Shown here: in pieces, positions 37,767 through 51,044 of the stretch
Layout: every line of letters begins with the position of its first letter
Numbering within the stretch: position 1 is the stretch's first letter
Origin: Clusia tigrina
Lineage: Eukaryota; Arthropoda; Insecta; Diptera; Clusiidae
Assembly: GCA_920105625.2 (NCBI GenBank)
Contig: OV050030.1
Span: 236,995,889 to 237,059,888 of the forward strand
Length of the DNA: 64,000 bases
Direction of reading: 5' to 3'
Made by a program: the position numbers and the translations under genes
The notes under the pieces: model-generated
The model's input: the letters and a program-made list of their open reading frames with translations, nothing else
What the model was told of the DNA's origin: nothing
The model's database searches: none

Positions 37767-38354
37767 TTACAAGCATTTGTATGTTGCAAACTTTGATAGG
37801 TATAGGATGCACCGTATAGAATTTAGGGCCATTTGAAGCTTTATCCATGTTTGATTTGGGACTCAAGTGTAGCATAACTTTGAGCGATAGCTTCAATTGG
37901 CAAGAGGCTCGAGTACTTTATTGTTACAAAATTTCAAGGTTTTATGACGCGCCAGTAAAAAGTTACAAGTATTTGTATGTTGTAAACTTTGATAGGTGTA
38001 GGACGTACTGTATAGAAGTTAGAGCCATTTGAAGTTTTATCAGTGTTTGATTTGGGACTCAAGGGTAGCATAGCTTTGAGCGATAGCTTAAATTGACAAG
38101 AGGCTCGAGTACTTTATTGTTGCAAAATTTCAAGGTTTTATGACGCTCCAGTAAAAAGTTACAAGTATTTGAATGTTGCAAACTTTGATAGGTGTAGGAC
38201 GTACCGTATAGAAGTTAGGGCCATTTGAAGTTTTCTCAGTGTTTGATTTGGGACTCAAGGGTAGCATAGCTTTGAGCGATAGCTTAAATTGACAAGAGGC
38301 TCGAGTACTTTATTGTTACAAAATTTCCAGGTTTTATGACGCTCCAGTAAAAAG
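37767..38354 (+). repeat. Three linking monomers, copy of 27.8-28.4 kb
   Basis: 'ttatccatg/agtgtagc/cttcaattgg', 'gcgcc/aagtatttg/tactg/agagcc' and 'gttgcaaaa/aagtatttgaatg/ttctcag/ttccagg', in the same order as upstream of cassette E copy 2, 51 monomers away. Confidence 0.85.
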
Positions 38355-39138
38355 TTACAAGCATTTGTATGTTGCAAACTTTGATAGGTGTAGGACGTAC
38401 CGTATAGAAGTTAGGGCCATTTCAAGTTTTATCAGTGTTTGATTTGGGACTCAATGGTAGCATAGCTTTGAGCGATAGCTTAAATTGACAAGAGGCTCGA
38501 CTACTTTATTGTTACAAAATTTCAAGGTTTTATGACGCTCCAGGAAAAAGTTACAAGCATTTGTATGTTGCAAACTTTGATAGGTGTAGGACGTACCCTA
38601 TAGAAGTTACTGCCATTTGAAGTTTTAACAGTGTTTTATTTGGGACTCAAGGGTAGCATAGCTTTGAGCGATAACTAAAATTGACAAGAGGCTCGAGTAC
38701 TTTATTGTTGCAAAATTTCAAGGTTTTATGACGCTCCAGTAAAAAGTTACAAGTATTTGTATGTTGTAAACTTTGATAGGTGTAGGACGTATTGTATAGA
38801 AGTTAGGGCCATTTGAAATTTTATCAGTGTTTGATTTGGGACTCAAGGGTAGCATAGCTTTGAGCGATCGCTTAAATTGACAAGAGGCTCGAGTACTTTA
38901 TTGTTACAAAATTTCAAGGTTTTATGACGCTCCAGTAAAAAGTTACAAGCATTTGTATGTTGCAAACTTTGATAGGTGTAGGACGTACCGTATAGAAGTT
39001 GGGGCCATTTGAAGTTTTATCAGTGTTTGATTTGGGTCTCAAGGGAAGCATAGCTTTGAGCGATAGCTTAAATTGGCAAGAGGCTCGAGTTCTTTATTGT
39101 TACAAAATTTCAAGGTTTTATGACGCTCCAGTAAAAAG
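38355..39138 (+). repeat. Cassette E, copy 5
   Basis: Anchor CAATGG at 38452, 23 monomers minus 1 bp after copy 4. Private changes: 'ccaggaaaaag', 'gttactgcc', 'gataactaaaattg'. Followed by 'ttaaaag/gggcg' (39139-39334), which ends the block. Confidence 0.9.
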
Positions 39139-42100
39139 TTAAAAGCATTTGTATGTTGCAAACTTTGATAGGTGTAGGGCGTACCGTATAGAAGTTAGGG
39201 CCATTTGAAGTTTTCTCAGTGTTTGATTTGGGACTCAAGGGTAGCATAGCTTTGAGCGATAGCTTAAATTGACAAGAGGCTCGAGTACTTTATTGTTAAA
39301 AAATTTCCAGGTTTTATGACGCTCCAGTAAAAAGTTACAAGCATTTGTATGTTGTAAACTTTGATAGGTGTAGGACGTACTGTATAGAAGTTAGGGCCAT
39401 TTGAAGTTTTATCAGTGTTTGATTTGGGACTCAAGGGTAGCATAGCTTTGAGCGACAGCTTAAATTGACAAGAGGCTCGAGTACTTTATTGTTACAAAAT
39501 TTCAAGGTTTTATGACGCTCCAGAAAAAGTTACAAGCATTTGTATGTTGCAAACTTTGATAGGTGTAGGACGTACCATATAGAAGTTAGGGCCATTTGAA
39601 GTTTTATCCGTGTTTTATTTGGGACTCAAGGGAACCATAGCTTTGAGCGATAGCTTAAATTGCCAAGAGGCTCGAGTTCTTTATTGTTACAAAATTTCAA
39701 GGTTTTATGACGCTCCAGTAAAAAGTTACAAGCATTTGTATGTTGCAAACTTTGATAGGTGTAGGACGTACCGTATAGAAGTTGGGGCCATTTGAAGTTT
39801 TATCAGTGTTTGATTTGGGACTCAAGGGAACCATAGCTTTGAGCGATAGCTTAAATTGCCAAGAGGCTCGAGTTCTTTATTGTTACAAAATTTCAAGGTT
39901 TTATGACGCTCCAGTAAAAAGTTTAAAGCATTTGTATGTTGCAAATTTTGATAAGTGTAGGACGTACCGTATAGAAGTTAGGGCCATTTGAAGTTTTCTC
40001 AGTGTTTCATTTGGGACTCAAGGGTAGCATAGCTTTGAGCGATAGCTTAAATTGACAAGAGGCTCGAGTACTTTATTGTTACAAAATTTCCAGGTTTTAT
40101 GACGCTCCAGTAAAAACTTACAAGCATTTGTATGTTGCAAACTTTGATAGGTGTAGGACGTACCGTATAGAAGTTAGGGCCATTTGAAGTTTTATCAGTG
40201 TTTTATTTGGGACTCAAGGGTAGCATTGCTTTGAGCGATAACTTAAATTGACAAGAGGCTCGAGTACTTTATTGTTACAAAATTTCAAGGTTTTATGACG
40301 CTCCAGAAAAAGTTACAAGCATTTGTATGTTGCAAACTTTGATAGGTGTAGGACGTACTGTATAGAAGTTAGGGCCATTTGAAGTTTTATCAGTGTTTGA
40401 TTTGGGACTCAAGGGTAGCATAGCTTTGAGCGATAGCTTAAATTGACAAGAGGCTCGAGTACTTTATTGTTACAAAATTTCAAGGTTTTATGACGCTCCA
40501 GTAAAAAGTTAAAATCATTTATATGTTGCAAACTTTGATAGGTGTAGAACGTACCGTAAAGAAGTTAGGCCCATTTGAAATTTTATCAGTGTTTGATTTG
40601 GGACTCAAGGGTAGCATAACTTTGAGCGATAGCTTAAATTGACAAGAGGCTCGAGTACTTTATTGTTACAAAATTTCAAGGTTTTATGACGCTGCAGTAA
40701 AAAGTTACAAGCATTTGTATGTTGCAAACTTTGATAGGTGTAGGACGTACCCTATAGAAGTTAGGGCCATTTGAAGTTTTATCAGTGTTTTATTTGGGAC
40801 TCAAGGGTAGCATAGCTTTGAGCGATAACTTAAATTGACAAGAGGCTCGAGTACTTTATTGTTACAAAATTTCAAGGTTTTATGACGCTCCAGTAAAAAG
40901 TTACCAGCATCTGTATGTTGCAAACTTTGATAGGTGTAGGACGTACCGTATAAAAGTTAGGGCCATTTGTAGTTTTATCAGTGTTTGATTTGGGACACAA
41001 GGGAAGCATAGCTTTGAGCGATAGCTTAAATTGACAAGAGGCTCGAGTACTTTATTGTTACAAAATTTCAAGGTTTTATGACGCTCCAGTAAAAAGTTAA
41101 AAGCATTTGTATGTTGCAAACTTTGATAGGTGTAGAACGTACCGTATAGAAGTTAGGCCCATTTGAAATTTTATCAGTGTTTGATTTGGGACTCAATGGT
41201 AGCATAGCTTTGAGCGATAGCTTAAATTGACAAAAGGCTCGAGTACTTTATTGTTACAAAATTTCAAGGTTTTATGACGCTCCAGTAAAAAGTTACAAGC
41301 ATTTGTATGTTGCAAACTTTGATAGGTGTAGGAAGTACCATATAGAAGTTAGGGCCATTTGAAGTTTTATCAGTGTTTAATTTGGGTCTCAAGAGGAGCA
41401 TAGCTTTGAGCGATAGCTTAAATTGACAAGAGGCTCGAGTACTTTATTGTTACAAAATTTCAAGGTTTTATGACGCTCCAGTAAAAAGTTACAAGCATTT
41501 GTATGTTGCAAACTTTGATAGGTGTAGGACGTACCCGATAGAAGTTAGGGCCATTTGAAGTTTTCTCAGTGTTTGATTTGGGACTCAAGGGTAGCATAGC
41601 TTTGAGCGATAGCTTAATTTGACAAGAGGCTCGAGTTCTTTATTGTTACAAAATTTCAAGGTTTTATGACGCTCCAGTAAAAAGTTAAAAGCATTTGTAT
41701 GTTGCAAATTTTGATAGGTGTAGGGCGTACCGTATAGAAGTTAGGGCCATTTGAAGTTTTCTCAGTGTTTGATTTGGGACTCAAGGGTAGCATAGCTTTG
41801 AGCGATAGCTTAAATTGACAAGAGGCTCGAGTACTTTATTGTTACAAAATTTCCAGGTTTTATGACGCTCCAGTAAAAAGTTACAAGCATTTGTATGTTG
41901 CAAACTTTGATAGGTGTAGGACGTACCGTATAGAAGATAGGGCCATTTGAAGTTTTATCAGTGTTTTATTTGGGACTCAAGGGTAGCATGGCTTTGAGCG
42001 ATAACTTAAATTGAGAAGAGGCTGGAGCACTTTAATGTTACAAAATTTCAAGGTTTTATGACGCTCCAGTAAAAAGTTACAAGTATTTGTATGTTGTAAA

Positions 42101-43838
42101 CTTTGATAGGTGTAGGACGTACTGTATAGAAGTTAGGGCCATTTGAAGTTTTATCAGTGTTTGATTTGGGACTCAAGGGTAGCATAGCTTTGAGCGACAG
42201 CTTAAATTGACAAGAGGCTCGAGTACTTTATTGTTACAAAATTTCAAGGTTTTATGACGCTCCAGAAAAAGTTACAAGCATTTGTATGTTGCAAACTTTG
42301 ATAGGTGTAGGACGTACCGTATCGAAGTTAGGGCCATTTGAAGTTTTATCAGTGTTTGATTTGGGACTCAAGGGTAGCATAGCTTTGAGCGATAGCTTAA
42401 ATTGACAAGAGGCTCGAGTACTTTATTGTTAGAAAATTTCAAGGTTTTATGACGCTCCAGTAAAAAGTTACCAGCATCTGTATGTTGCAAACTTTGATAG
42501 GTGTAGGACGTACCGTATAGAAGTTAGGGCCATTTGTAGTTTTATCAGTGTTTGAGTTGGGACTCAAGGGAAGCATAGCTTTGAGCGATAGCTTAAATTG
42601 ACAAGAGGCTCGAGTACTTTATTGTTACAAAATTTCAAGGTTTTATGACGCTCCAGTAAAAAGTTAAAATCATTTATATGTTGTAAACTTTGATAGGTGT
42701 AGAACGTACCGTATAGAAGTTAGACCCATTTGAAATTTTATCAGTGTTTGATTTGGGACTCAAGGGTAGCATAACTTTGAGCGATAGCTTAAATTGACAA
42801 AAGGCTCGAGTACTTCATTGTTACAAAATTTCAAGGTTTTATGACGCTCCAGTAAAAAGTTACAAGCATTTGTATGTTGCAAACTTTGATAGGTGTAGGA
42901 CGTACCATATAGAAGTAAGGGCCATTTGAAGTTTTATCAGTGTTTAATTTGGGTCTCAAGAGGAGCATAGCTTTGAGCGATAGCTTAAATTGACAAGAGG
43001 CTCGAGTACTTTATTGTTACAAAATTTCAAGGTTTTATGACGCTCCAGTAAAAAGTTACAAGCATTTGTATGTTGCAAACTTTGATAGGTGTAGGACGTA
43101 CCCTATAGAAGTTAGGGCCATTTGAAGTTTTATCAGTGTTTTATTTGGGACTCAAGGGAAGCATAGCTTTGAGCGATAACTTAAATTGACAAGAGGCTCG
43201 AGTACTTTATTGTTACAAACTTTCAAGGTTTTATGACGCTCCAGTAAAAAGTTACAAGCATTTGTATGTTGCAAACTTTGATAGGTGTAGGACGTACCGT
43301 ATAGAAGTTGGGGCCATTTGAAGTTTTATCAGTGTTTGATTTGGGACTGAAGGGAAGCATAGCTTTGAGCGATAACTTAAATTGCCAAGAGGCTCGAGTT
43401 CTTTATTGTTACAAAATTTCAAGGTTTTATGACGCTCCAGCAAAAAGTTTAAAGCATTTGTATGTTGCAAATTTTGATAGGTGTAGGACGTACCGTATAG
43501 AAGTTAGGGCCATTTGAAGTTTTCTCAGTGTTTCATTTGGGACTCAAGGGTAGCATAGCTTTGAGCGATAGCTTAAATTGACAAGAGGCTCGAGTACTTT
43601 ATTGTTACAAAATTTCCAGGTTTTATGACGCTCCAGTAAAAAGTTACAAGCATTTGTATGTTGCAAACTTTGATAGGTGTAGGACGTACCGTATAGAAGT
43701 TAGGGCCATTTGAAGTTTTATCAGTGTTTGATTTGGGACTCAATCGTAGCAAAGCTTTGAGCGATAACTTAAATTGACAAGAGGCTCGAGTTCTTTATTG
43801 TTACAAAATTTCAAGGTTTTATGACGCTCCGGTAAAAA
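39139..43838 (+). repeat. Block G, irregular mixture
   Basis: About 24 monomers without one period. It mixes types from both sides: 'gacagc', 'catggc/gataac/taatg' as in D; 'gttgggg/gagttc' as in E; 'agaacg/aggccc', 'caatgg', 'gtctcaagaggag' as in A. Three monomers have 'ccagaaaaag' (1-bp deletion, near 39522, 40305, 42264). A pair of adjacent near-identical monomers has 'gggaacc/ttgccaag' (about 39530 and 39726). 39726-40117 recurs at 43252-43643 (shift 3526, 18 monomers minus 2 bp). Confidence 0.82.
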
Positions 43839-44612
43839 TTACAAGCATTTGTATGTTGCAAACTTTGACAGGTATAGGATGCACCGTATAGAAGTTAGGG
43901 CCATTTGAAGTTTTATCAGTGTTTGATTTGGGACTGAAGGGTAGCATAGCTTTGAGCGATAGCTTAAATTGACAAGAGGCTCGAGTTACAAAATGTCTAG
44001 GTTTTATGCCGCTCCAGTAAAAAGTTACAAGCATTTGTATGTTGCAAACTTTGACAGGTGTAGGACGTACCGTATAGAAGCTAGGGCCAATTGAAGTTAT
44101 ATCAGTGTTTGATTTGGGACTCAAGGGTAGCATAGCTTTGAGCGATAGCTTAAATTGACAAGAGGCGCGAGTACTTTATTGTTACAAAATTTCAAGGTTT
44201 TATGACGCTCCAGTAAAAAGCTACAAGCATTTGTATGTTGCAAACTTTCATAGGTGTAGGTCGTACCGTATAGAAGTTAGGGCCATTTGAAGTTTTATCA
44301 GTGTTTGATTTGGGACTCAAGGGTAGCAGAGCTTTGAGCGATAGCTTAAATTGACAAGAGGCTCGAGTACTTTATTGTTACAAAATTTCAAGGTTTTATG
44401 ACGCTCCAGTAAAAAGTTACAAGCATTTGTATGTTGCAAACCTTGATAGGTGTAGGACGTACCGTATAGAACTTAGGGCCATTTGAAGTTTTAGCAGTGT
44501 ATGATTTGGGACTCAAGGGTAGCTCAGCTTTGAGCGATAGCTTAAATTGACAAGAGGCTCGAGTACTTTATTGTTACAAAATTTCAAGGTTTTATGACGC
44601 TCCAGTAAAAAG
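43839..44612 (+). repeat. Block H, 4-monomer unit copy 1 (774 bp)
   Basis: Begins with a 186-bp monomer (43839-44024) that lost 10 bp: 'cgagttacaaaatg' in place of the normal text with TACTTTATTGT. Then 'gccgctcc/gacagg/gaagctagg/caattg/ttatatcag', 'aagctacaag/cttcatagg/gtcgtacc' and 'gcaaacc/agcagtgtatg'. Recurs at once in the next 774 bp. Confidence 0.9.
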
Positions 44613-45386
44613 TTACAAGCATTTGTATGTTGCAAACTTTGATAGGTGTAGGACGTACCGTATAGAAGTTAGGGCCATTTGAAGTTTTATCACTGTTTGA
44701 TTTGGGACTCAAGGGTAGCATAGCTTTAAGCGATAGCTTAAATTGACAAGAGGCTCGAGTTACAAAATGTCTAGGTTTTATGCCGCTCCAGTAAAAAGTT
44801 ACAAGCATTTGTATGTTGCAAACTTTGACAGGTGTAGGACGTACCGTATAGAAGCTAGGGCCAATTGAAGTTATATAAGTGTTTGATTTGGGACTCAAGG
44901 GTAGCATAGCTTTGAGCGATAGCTTAAATTGACAAGAGGCGCGAATACTTTATTGTTACAAAATTTCAAGGTTTTATGACGCTCCAGTAAAAAGCTACAA
45001 GCAATTGTATGTTGCAAACTTTCATAGGTGTAGGTCGTACCGTATAGAAGTTAGGGCCATTTGAAGTTTTATCAGTGTTTGATTTGGGACTCATGGGTAG
45101 CAGAGCTTTGAGCGATAGCTTAATTTGACAAGAGGCTCGAGTACTTTATTGTTACAAAATTTCAAGGTTTTATGACGCTCCAGTAAAAAGTTACAAGCAT
45201 TTGTATGTTGCGAACTTTGATAGGTGTAGGACATACCGTATAGAAGTTAAGGCCATTTTAAGTGTTATCAATGTTTGATTTGGGCCTCAAGGGTAGCACA
45301 GCTTTGAGCGATAACTTAAATTGACAGGAGGCTCGAGTACTTTATTGTTACAAAATTTCAAGGTTTTATGACGCTCCAGTAAAAAG
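44613..45386 (+). repeat. Block H, 4-monomer unit copy 2 (774 bp)
   Basis: Same 774-bp spacing. Its 186-bp monomer (44613-44798) is chimeric: the right part with the deletion is standard, but the left part reads 'ggtgtaggacgtaccg' and 'cactg', without the usual 'ggtataggatgcaccg' and 'gactgaagg'. So the deletion was moved onto another monomer background. The last monomer differs ('gcgaac', 'gacatacc', 'gttatcaatg'). Confidence 0.88.
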
Positions 45387-46947
45387 TTACAAGCATTTGT
45401 ATGTTGCAAACTTTGATAGGTGTTGGACGTACCGTATAGAAGTTAGGGCCATTTAAAGTTTTATCAGTGTTTGATTTGGGACTCAAGGGTAGCATAGCTT
45501 TGAGCGATAGCTTAAATTGACAAGAGGCTCGAGTACTTTATTGTTACAAAATTTCAAGTTTTTATGACGCTCCAGTAAAAAGTTACAAGCATTTGTATGT
45601 TGCAAACTTTCATAGGTGTAGGACGTACCGTATAGAAGTTAGGGCCTTTTGAAGTTTAATCAGTGTTTGATTTGGGACTCAAGGGTACCATAGCTTTGAG
45701 CGATAGCTTAAATTGACAAGAGTTTCGAGTACTTTATTGTTACAAAATTACAAGGTTTTATGACGCTCCAGTAAAAAGTTACAAGCATTTGTATGATGCA
45801 AACTTTGATGGCTGTAGGACGTACCGTATAGAAGTTAGGGCCATTTAAAGTTTTATCAGTGTTTTATTTGGGACTCAAGGGTAGCATAGCTTTGAGCGAT
45901 AACTTAAGTTGACAAGAGGCTCGAGTACTTTATTGTTACAAAATTTTAAGGTTTTATGACGCTCCAGTAAAAAGCATGTTGTATGTTGCAAACTTTGATA
46001 GGTGTAGGACGTACCGTATATAAGTTAGGGCCTTTTGAAGTTTTATCAGTGTTTGATTTGGGACTCAAGGGTAGCATAGCTTCGAGCGATAGCTTAAATT
46101 GACAAGAGGCTCGAGTACTTTATTGTTACAAAATTTCAAGGTTATATGACGCTCCAGTAAAAAGTTACAAGCATTTGTATGTTGCAAACTTTGATAGGTG
46201 TAGGACGTACCGTATAGAAATTAGGGCCATTTAAAGTCTTATCAGAGTTTGATTTGGGACTCAAGGCTAGCATAGCTTTGGGCGATAGCTTAAATTGACA
46301 AGCGGCTCGAGTACTTTATTGTTACAAAATTTCAAGGTTTTATGACGCTCCAGTAAAAAGTTACAAGCATTTGTATGTTGCAAACTTTGATAGGTGTAGG
46401 ACGTAACGTATAGAAGTTAGGTCCATTTGAAGTTTTATCAGTGTTTGATTTGGGACTCGAGGGTAGCACAGCTTTGAGCGATAGCTTAAATTGACAAGAG
46501 GCTCGAGTACTTTATTGTTACAAAATTTCAAGGTTCTATGACACTCCAGTAAAAAGTTACAAGCATTTGTATGTTCCAAATTTGATAGGTGTAGGACGTA
46601 CCGTATAGAAGTTAGGGCCATCTGGAGTTTTATCAGTAGTTGATTTGGAACTTAAGGGTAGCATAGCTTTGGGCGATAGCTTAAATTGACCATAGGCTCG
46701 AGTACTTTATTGTTCCAAAATTTCCAGGTTTTATGACGCTCCAGTAAAAAGTTACAAGCATTTGTATGTTGCAAACTTTGATAGGTGTAGGATGCACCGT
46801 ATAGAAGTTAGGGCCATTTGAAGTTTTATCAGTGTTTGATTTGGGACTCAAGGGTAGCACAGCTTTGAGCGATAGCTTAAATTGACAAGAGTTTCGAGTA
46901 CTTTATTGTTACAAAATTACAAGGTTTTATGACGCTCCAGTAAAAAG
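45387..46947 (+). repeat. Block H monomers, partner of 48.1-49.3 kb
   Basis: Matches the stretch beginning about 48.1 kb at +2727/2728 up to about 46570. Includes the first 190-bp monomer (45975-46164; 'aaaaagcatgttgtatg', 6 bp lost) and the first 195-bp monomer with 'gttccaaatttg' (46557-46751). A monomer with 'gtaacatatag' present downstream at about 49285-49480 is missing here. Confidence 0.82.
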
Positions 46948-49479
46948 TTACAAGCATTTGTATGTTGCAAACTTTGATAGGTGTAGGACGTACCGTATAG
47001 AAGGTAGGGCCATTTGAAGTTTTATCACTGTTTGATTTGGGACTCAAGGGTAGCATAGCTTTGAGCGATAGCTCAAATTGACCAGAGGCTCGAGTACTTT
47101 ATTGTTACAAAATTTCAAGGTTTTATGACACTCCAGTAAAAAGCTACAAGCATTTGTATGTTGCAAACTTTGATAGGTGTAGGACGTACCGTATAGAAGT
47201 TAGGGCCATTTGAAGTTTTATCAGTGTTTGATTTGGGACTCAATCGTAGCAAAGCTTTGAGCGATAGCTTAAATTGACAAGAGGCTCGAGTTCTTTATTG
47301 TTACAAAATTTCAAGGTTTTATGACGCTCCAGTAAAAAGTTACAAGCATTTGAATGTTGCAAACTTTGACAGGTATAGGATGCACCGTATAGAAGTTAGG
47401 GCCATTTGAAGTTTTATCAGTGTTTGATTTGGGACTGAAGGGTAGCATAGCTTTGAGCGATAGCTTAAATTGACAAGAGGCTCGAGTTACAAAATGTCTA
47501 GGTTTTATGCCGCTCCAGTAAAAAGTTACAAGCATTTGTATGTTGCAAACTTTGACAGGTGTAGGACGTACCGTATAGAAGCTAGGGCCAATTGAAGTTA
47601 TATCAGTGTTTGATTTGGAACTCAAGGGTAGCATAGCTTTGAGCGATAGCTTAAATTGACAAGAGGCGCGAGTACTTTATTGTTACAAAATTTCAAGGTT
47701 TTATGACGCTCCAGTAAAAAGCTACAAGCATTTGTATGTTGCAAACTTTCATAGGTGTAGGTCGTACCGTATAGAAGTTAGGGCCATTTGAAGTTTTATC
47801 AGTGTTTGATTTGGGACTCAAGGGTAGCAGAGCTTTGAGCGATAGCTTAATTTGACAAGAGGCTCGAGTACTTTATTGTTACAAAATTTCAAGGTTTTAT
47901 GACGCTCCAGTAAAAAGTTACAAGCATTTGTATGTTGCGAACTTTGATAGGTGTAGGACATACCGTATAGAAGTTAAGGCCATTTGAAGTGTTATCAATG
48001 TTTGATTTGGGCCTCAAGGGTAGCACAGCTTTGAGCGATAACTTAAATTGACAGGAGGCTCGAGTACTTTATTGTTACAAAATTTCAAGGTTTTATGACG
48101 CTCCAGTAAAAAGTTACAAGCATTTGTATGTTGCAAACTTTGATAGGTGTAGGACGTACCGTATAGAAGATAGGGCCATTTAAAGTTTTATCAGTGTTTG
48201 ATTTGGGACTCAAGGGTAGCATAGCTTTGAGCGATAGCTTAAATTGACAAGAGGCTCGAGTACTTTATTGTTACAAAATTTCAAGTTTTTATGACGCTCC
48301 AGTAAAAAGTTACAAGCATTTGTATGTTGCAAACTTTCATAGGTGTAGGACGTACCGTATAGAAGTTAGGGCCTTTTGAAGTTTAATCAGTGTTTGATTT
48401 GGGACTCAAGGGTACCATAGCTTTGAGCGATAGCTTAAATTGACAAGAGTTTCGAGTACTTTATTGTTACAAAATAACAAGGTTTTATGACGCTCCAGTA
48501 AAAAGTTACAAGCATTTGTATGATGCAAACTTTGATGGCTGTAGGACGTACCGTATAGAAGTTAGGGCCATTTATAGTTTTATCAGTGTTTTATTTGGGA
48601 CTCAAGGGTAGCATAGCTTTGAGCGATAACTTAAGTTGACAAGAGGCTCGAGTACTTTATTGTTACAAAATTTTAAGGTTTTATGACGCTCCAGTAAAAA
48701 GTATGTTGTATGTTGCAAACTTTGATAGGTGTAGGACGTACCGTATATAAGCTAGGGACTTTTGAAGTTTTATCAGTGTTTGATTTGGGACTCAAGGGTA
48801 ACATAGCTTCGAGCGATAGCTTAAATTGACAAGAGGCTCGAGTACTTTATTGTTACAAAATTTCAAGGTTATATGACGCTCCAGTAAAAAGTTACAAGCA
48901 TTTGTATGTTGCAAACTTTGATAGGTGTAGGACGTACCGTATAGAAATTAGGGCCATTTAAAGTCTTATCAGAGTTTGATTTGGGACTCAAGGCTAGCAT
49001 AGCTTTGGGCGATAGCTTAAATTGACAAGCGGCTCGAGTACTTTATTGTTACAAAATTTCAAGGTTTTATGACGCTCCAGTAAAAAGTTACAAGCATTTG
49101 TATGTTGCAAACTTTGATAGGTGTAGGACGTACCGTATAGAAGTTAGGTCCATTTGAAGTTTTATCAGTGTTTGATTTGGGACTCGAGGGTAGCACAGCT
49201 TTGAGCGATAGCTTAAATTGACAAGAGGCTCGAGTACTTTATTGTTACAAAATTTCAAGGTTCTATGACACTCCAGTAAAAAGTTACAAGCATTTGTATG
49301 TTGCAAACTTTGATAGGTGTAGGACGTAACATATAGAAGTTAGGGCCATTTGAAGTTTTATCAGTGTTTGATTTGGGACTCAAGGGTAGCATAGCTTTGA
49401 GCGATAGCTTAAATTGACAAGAGGCTCGAGTACTTTATTGTTACAAAATTTCAAGGTTTTATGACGCTCCAGTAAAAAG

Positions 49480-51044
49480 TTACAAGCATTTGTATGTTCC
49501 AAATTTGATAGGTGTAGGACGTACCGTATAGAAGTTAGGGCCATCTGGAGTTTTATCAGTAGTTGATTTGGAACTTAAGGGTAGCATAGCTTTGGGCGAT
49601 AGCTTAAATTGACCATAGGATCGAGTACTTTATTGTTCCAAAATTTCCAGGTTTTATGACGCTCCAGTAAAAAGTTACAAGCATTTGTATGTTGCAAACT
49701 TTGATAGGTGTAGGATGCACCGTATAGAAGTTAGGGCCATTTGAAGTTTTATCAGTGTTTGATTTGGGACTCAAGGGTAGCACAGCTTTGAGCGATAGCT
49801 TAAATCGACAAGAGGCTCGAGTACTTTATTGTTACAAAATTTCAAGGTTTTATGACGATCCAGTAAAAAGTTACAAGCATTGTATATTGCAAACTTTGAT
49901 AGGTGTAGGACGTACCGTATAGAAGTTAGGGCCATTTGAAGTTTTATTAGTGTTTGATTTGGGACTCAAGGCTAGCATAGCTTTGGGCGGTAGCTTAAAT
50001 TGACAAGCGGCTCGAGTACTTTATTGTTACAAAATTTCAAGGTTTTATGACGCTCCAGTAGAAAGTTACAAGCATATGTATGTTGCAAACTTTGATAGGT
50101 GTAGGATATACCGTATAGAAGTTAAGACCATTTAAAGTTTTATCAGTGTTTGATTTGGGACTCAAGGGTAGCATAGCTTTGAGCGATAGCTTAAATTGAC
50201 AAGAGGCTCGAGTACTTTATTGTTACAAAATTTCAAGGTTTTATGACGCTCCAGTAAAAAGTTACAAGCATTTGTATGTTGCAAACTTTGAAAGGTGTAG
50301 GACATACCGTATAGAAGTTAAGGCCATTTGAAGTGTTATCAGTGTTTAGTTTGGGACTCAAGGGTAGCATAGCTTTGAGCGATAGCTTAAATTGACAAGA
50401 GGCTCGAGTACTTTATTGCTACAAAATTTCAAGGTTTTGTGACACTCCAGTAAAAAGCTACAAACATTTGTATGTTGCAAACTTTGATAGGTGTAGGACG
50501 TACCGTATAGAAGTTAGGGCCATTTGAAGTGTTATCAGTGTTTAGTTTGGGACTCAAGGGTAGCATAGCTTTGAGCGATAGCTTAAATTGACAAGAGGCT
50601 CGAGTACTTTATTGTTCCAAAATTTCCAGGTTTTATGACGCTCCATTAAAAAGTTACAAGCATTTGTATGTTGCAAACTTTGATAGGTGTAGGATGCACC
50701 GTATAGAAGTTAGGGCCATTTGAAGTTTTATCAGTGTTTGATTTGGGACTCAAGGGTAGCACAGCTTTGAGCGATAGCTTAAATCGGCAAGAGGCTCGAG
50801 TACTTTATTGTTACAAAATTTCAAGGTTTTATGACGATCCAGTAAAAAGTTACAAGCATTGTATATTGCAAACTTTGATAGGTGTAGGACGTACCGTATA
50901 GAAGTTAGGGCCATTTGAAGTTTAATCAGTGTTTGATTTGGGACTCAAGGATACTATAGCTTTGAGCGATAGCTTAAATTGACAAGAGGCTCGAGTACTT
51001 TATTGTTACAAAATTTCAAGGTTTTATGACGCTCCAGTAAAAAG
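49480..51044 (+). repeat. 8-monomer subunit 1 inside HOR-H (1565 bp)
   Basis: Starts with the 'gttccaaatttg/agttgatttggaact/gaccatagg/ttccaaaatttcc' monomer, then 'gatgcacc/cacagc/aatcgac', 'gcattgtat/ggctagc/ttgggcg/aagcgg', 'ggatatacc/aagacc', 'gaaagg/gacatacc/gtttag', 'attgctac/gtgacactcc', 'ccattaaaa' and 'gatactatag'. 8x196 minus 3 single-base deletions gives 1565. Confidence 0.92.
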
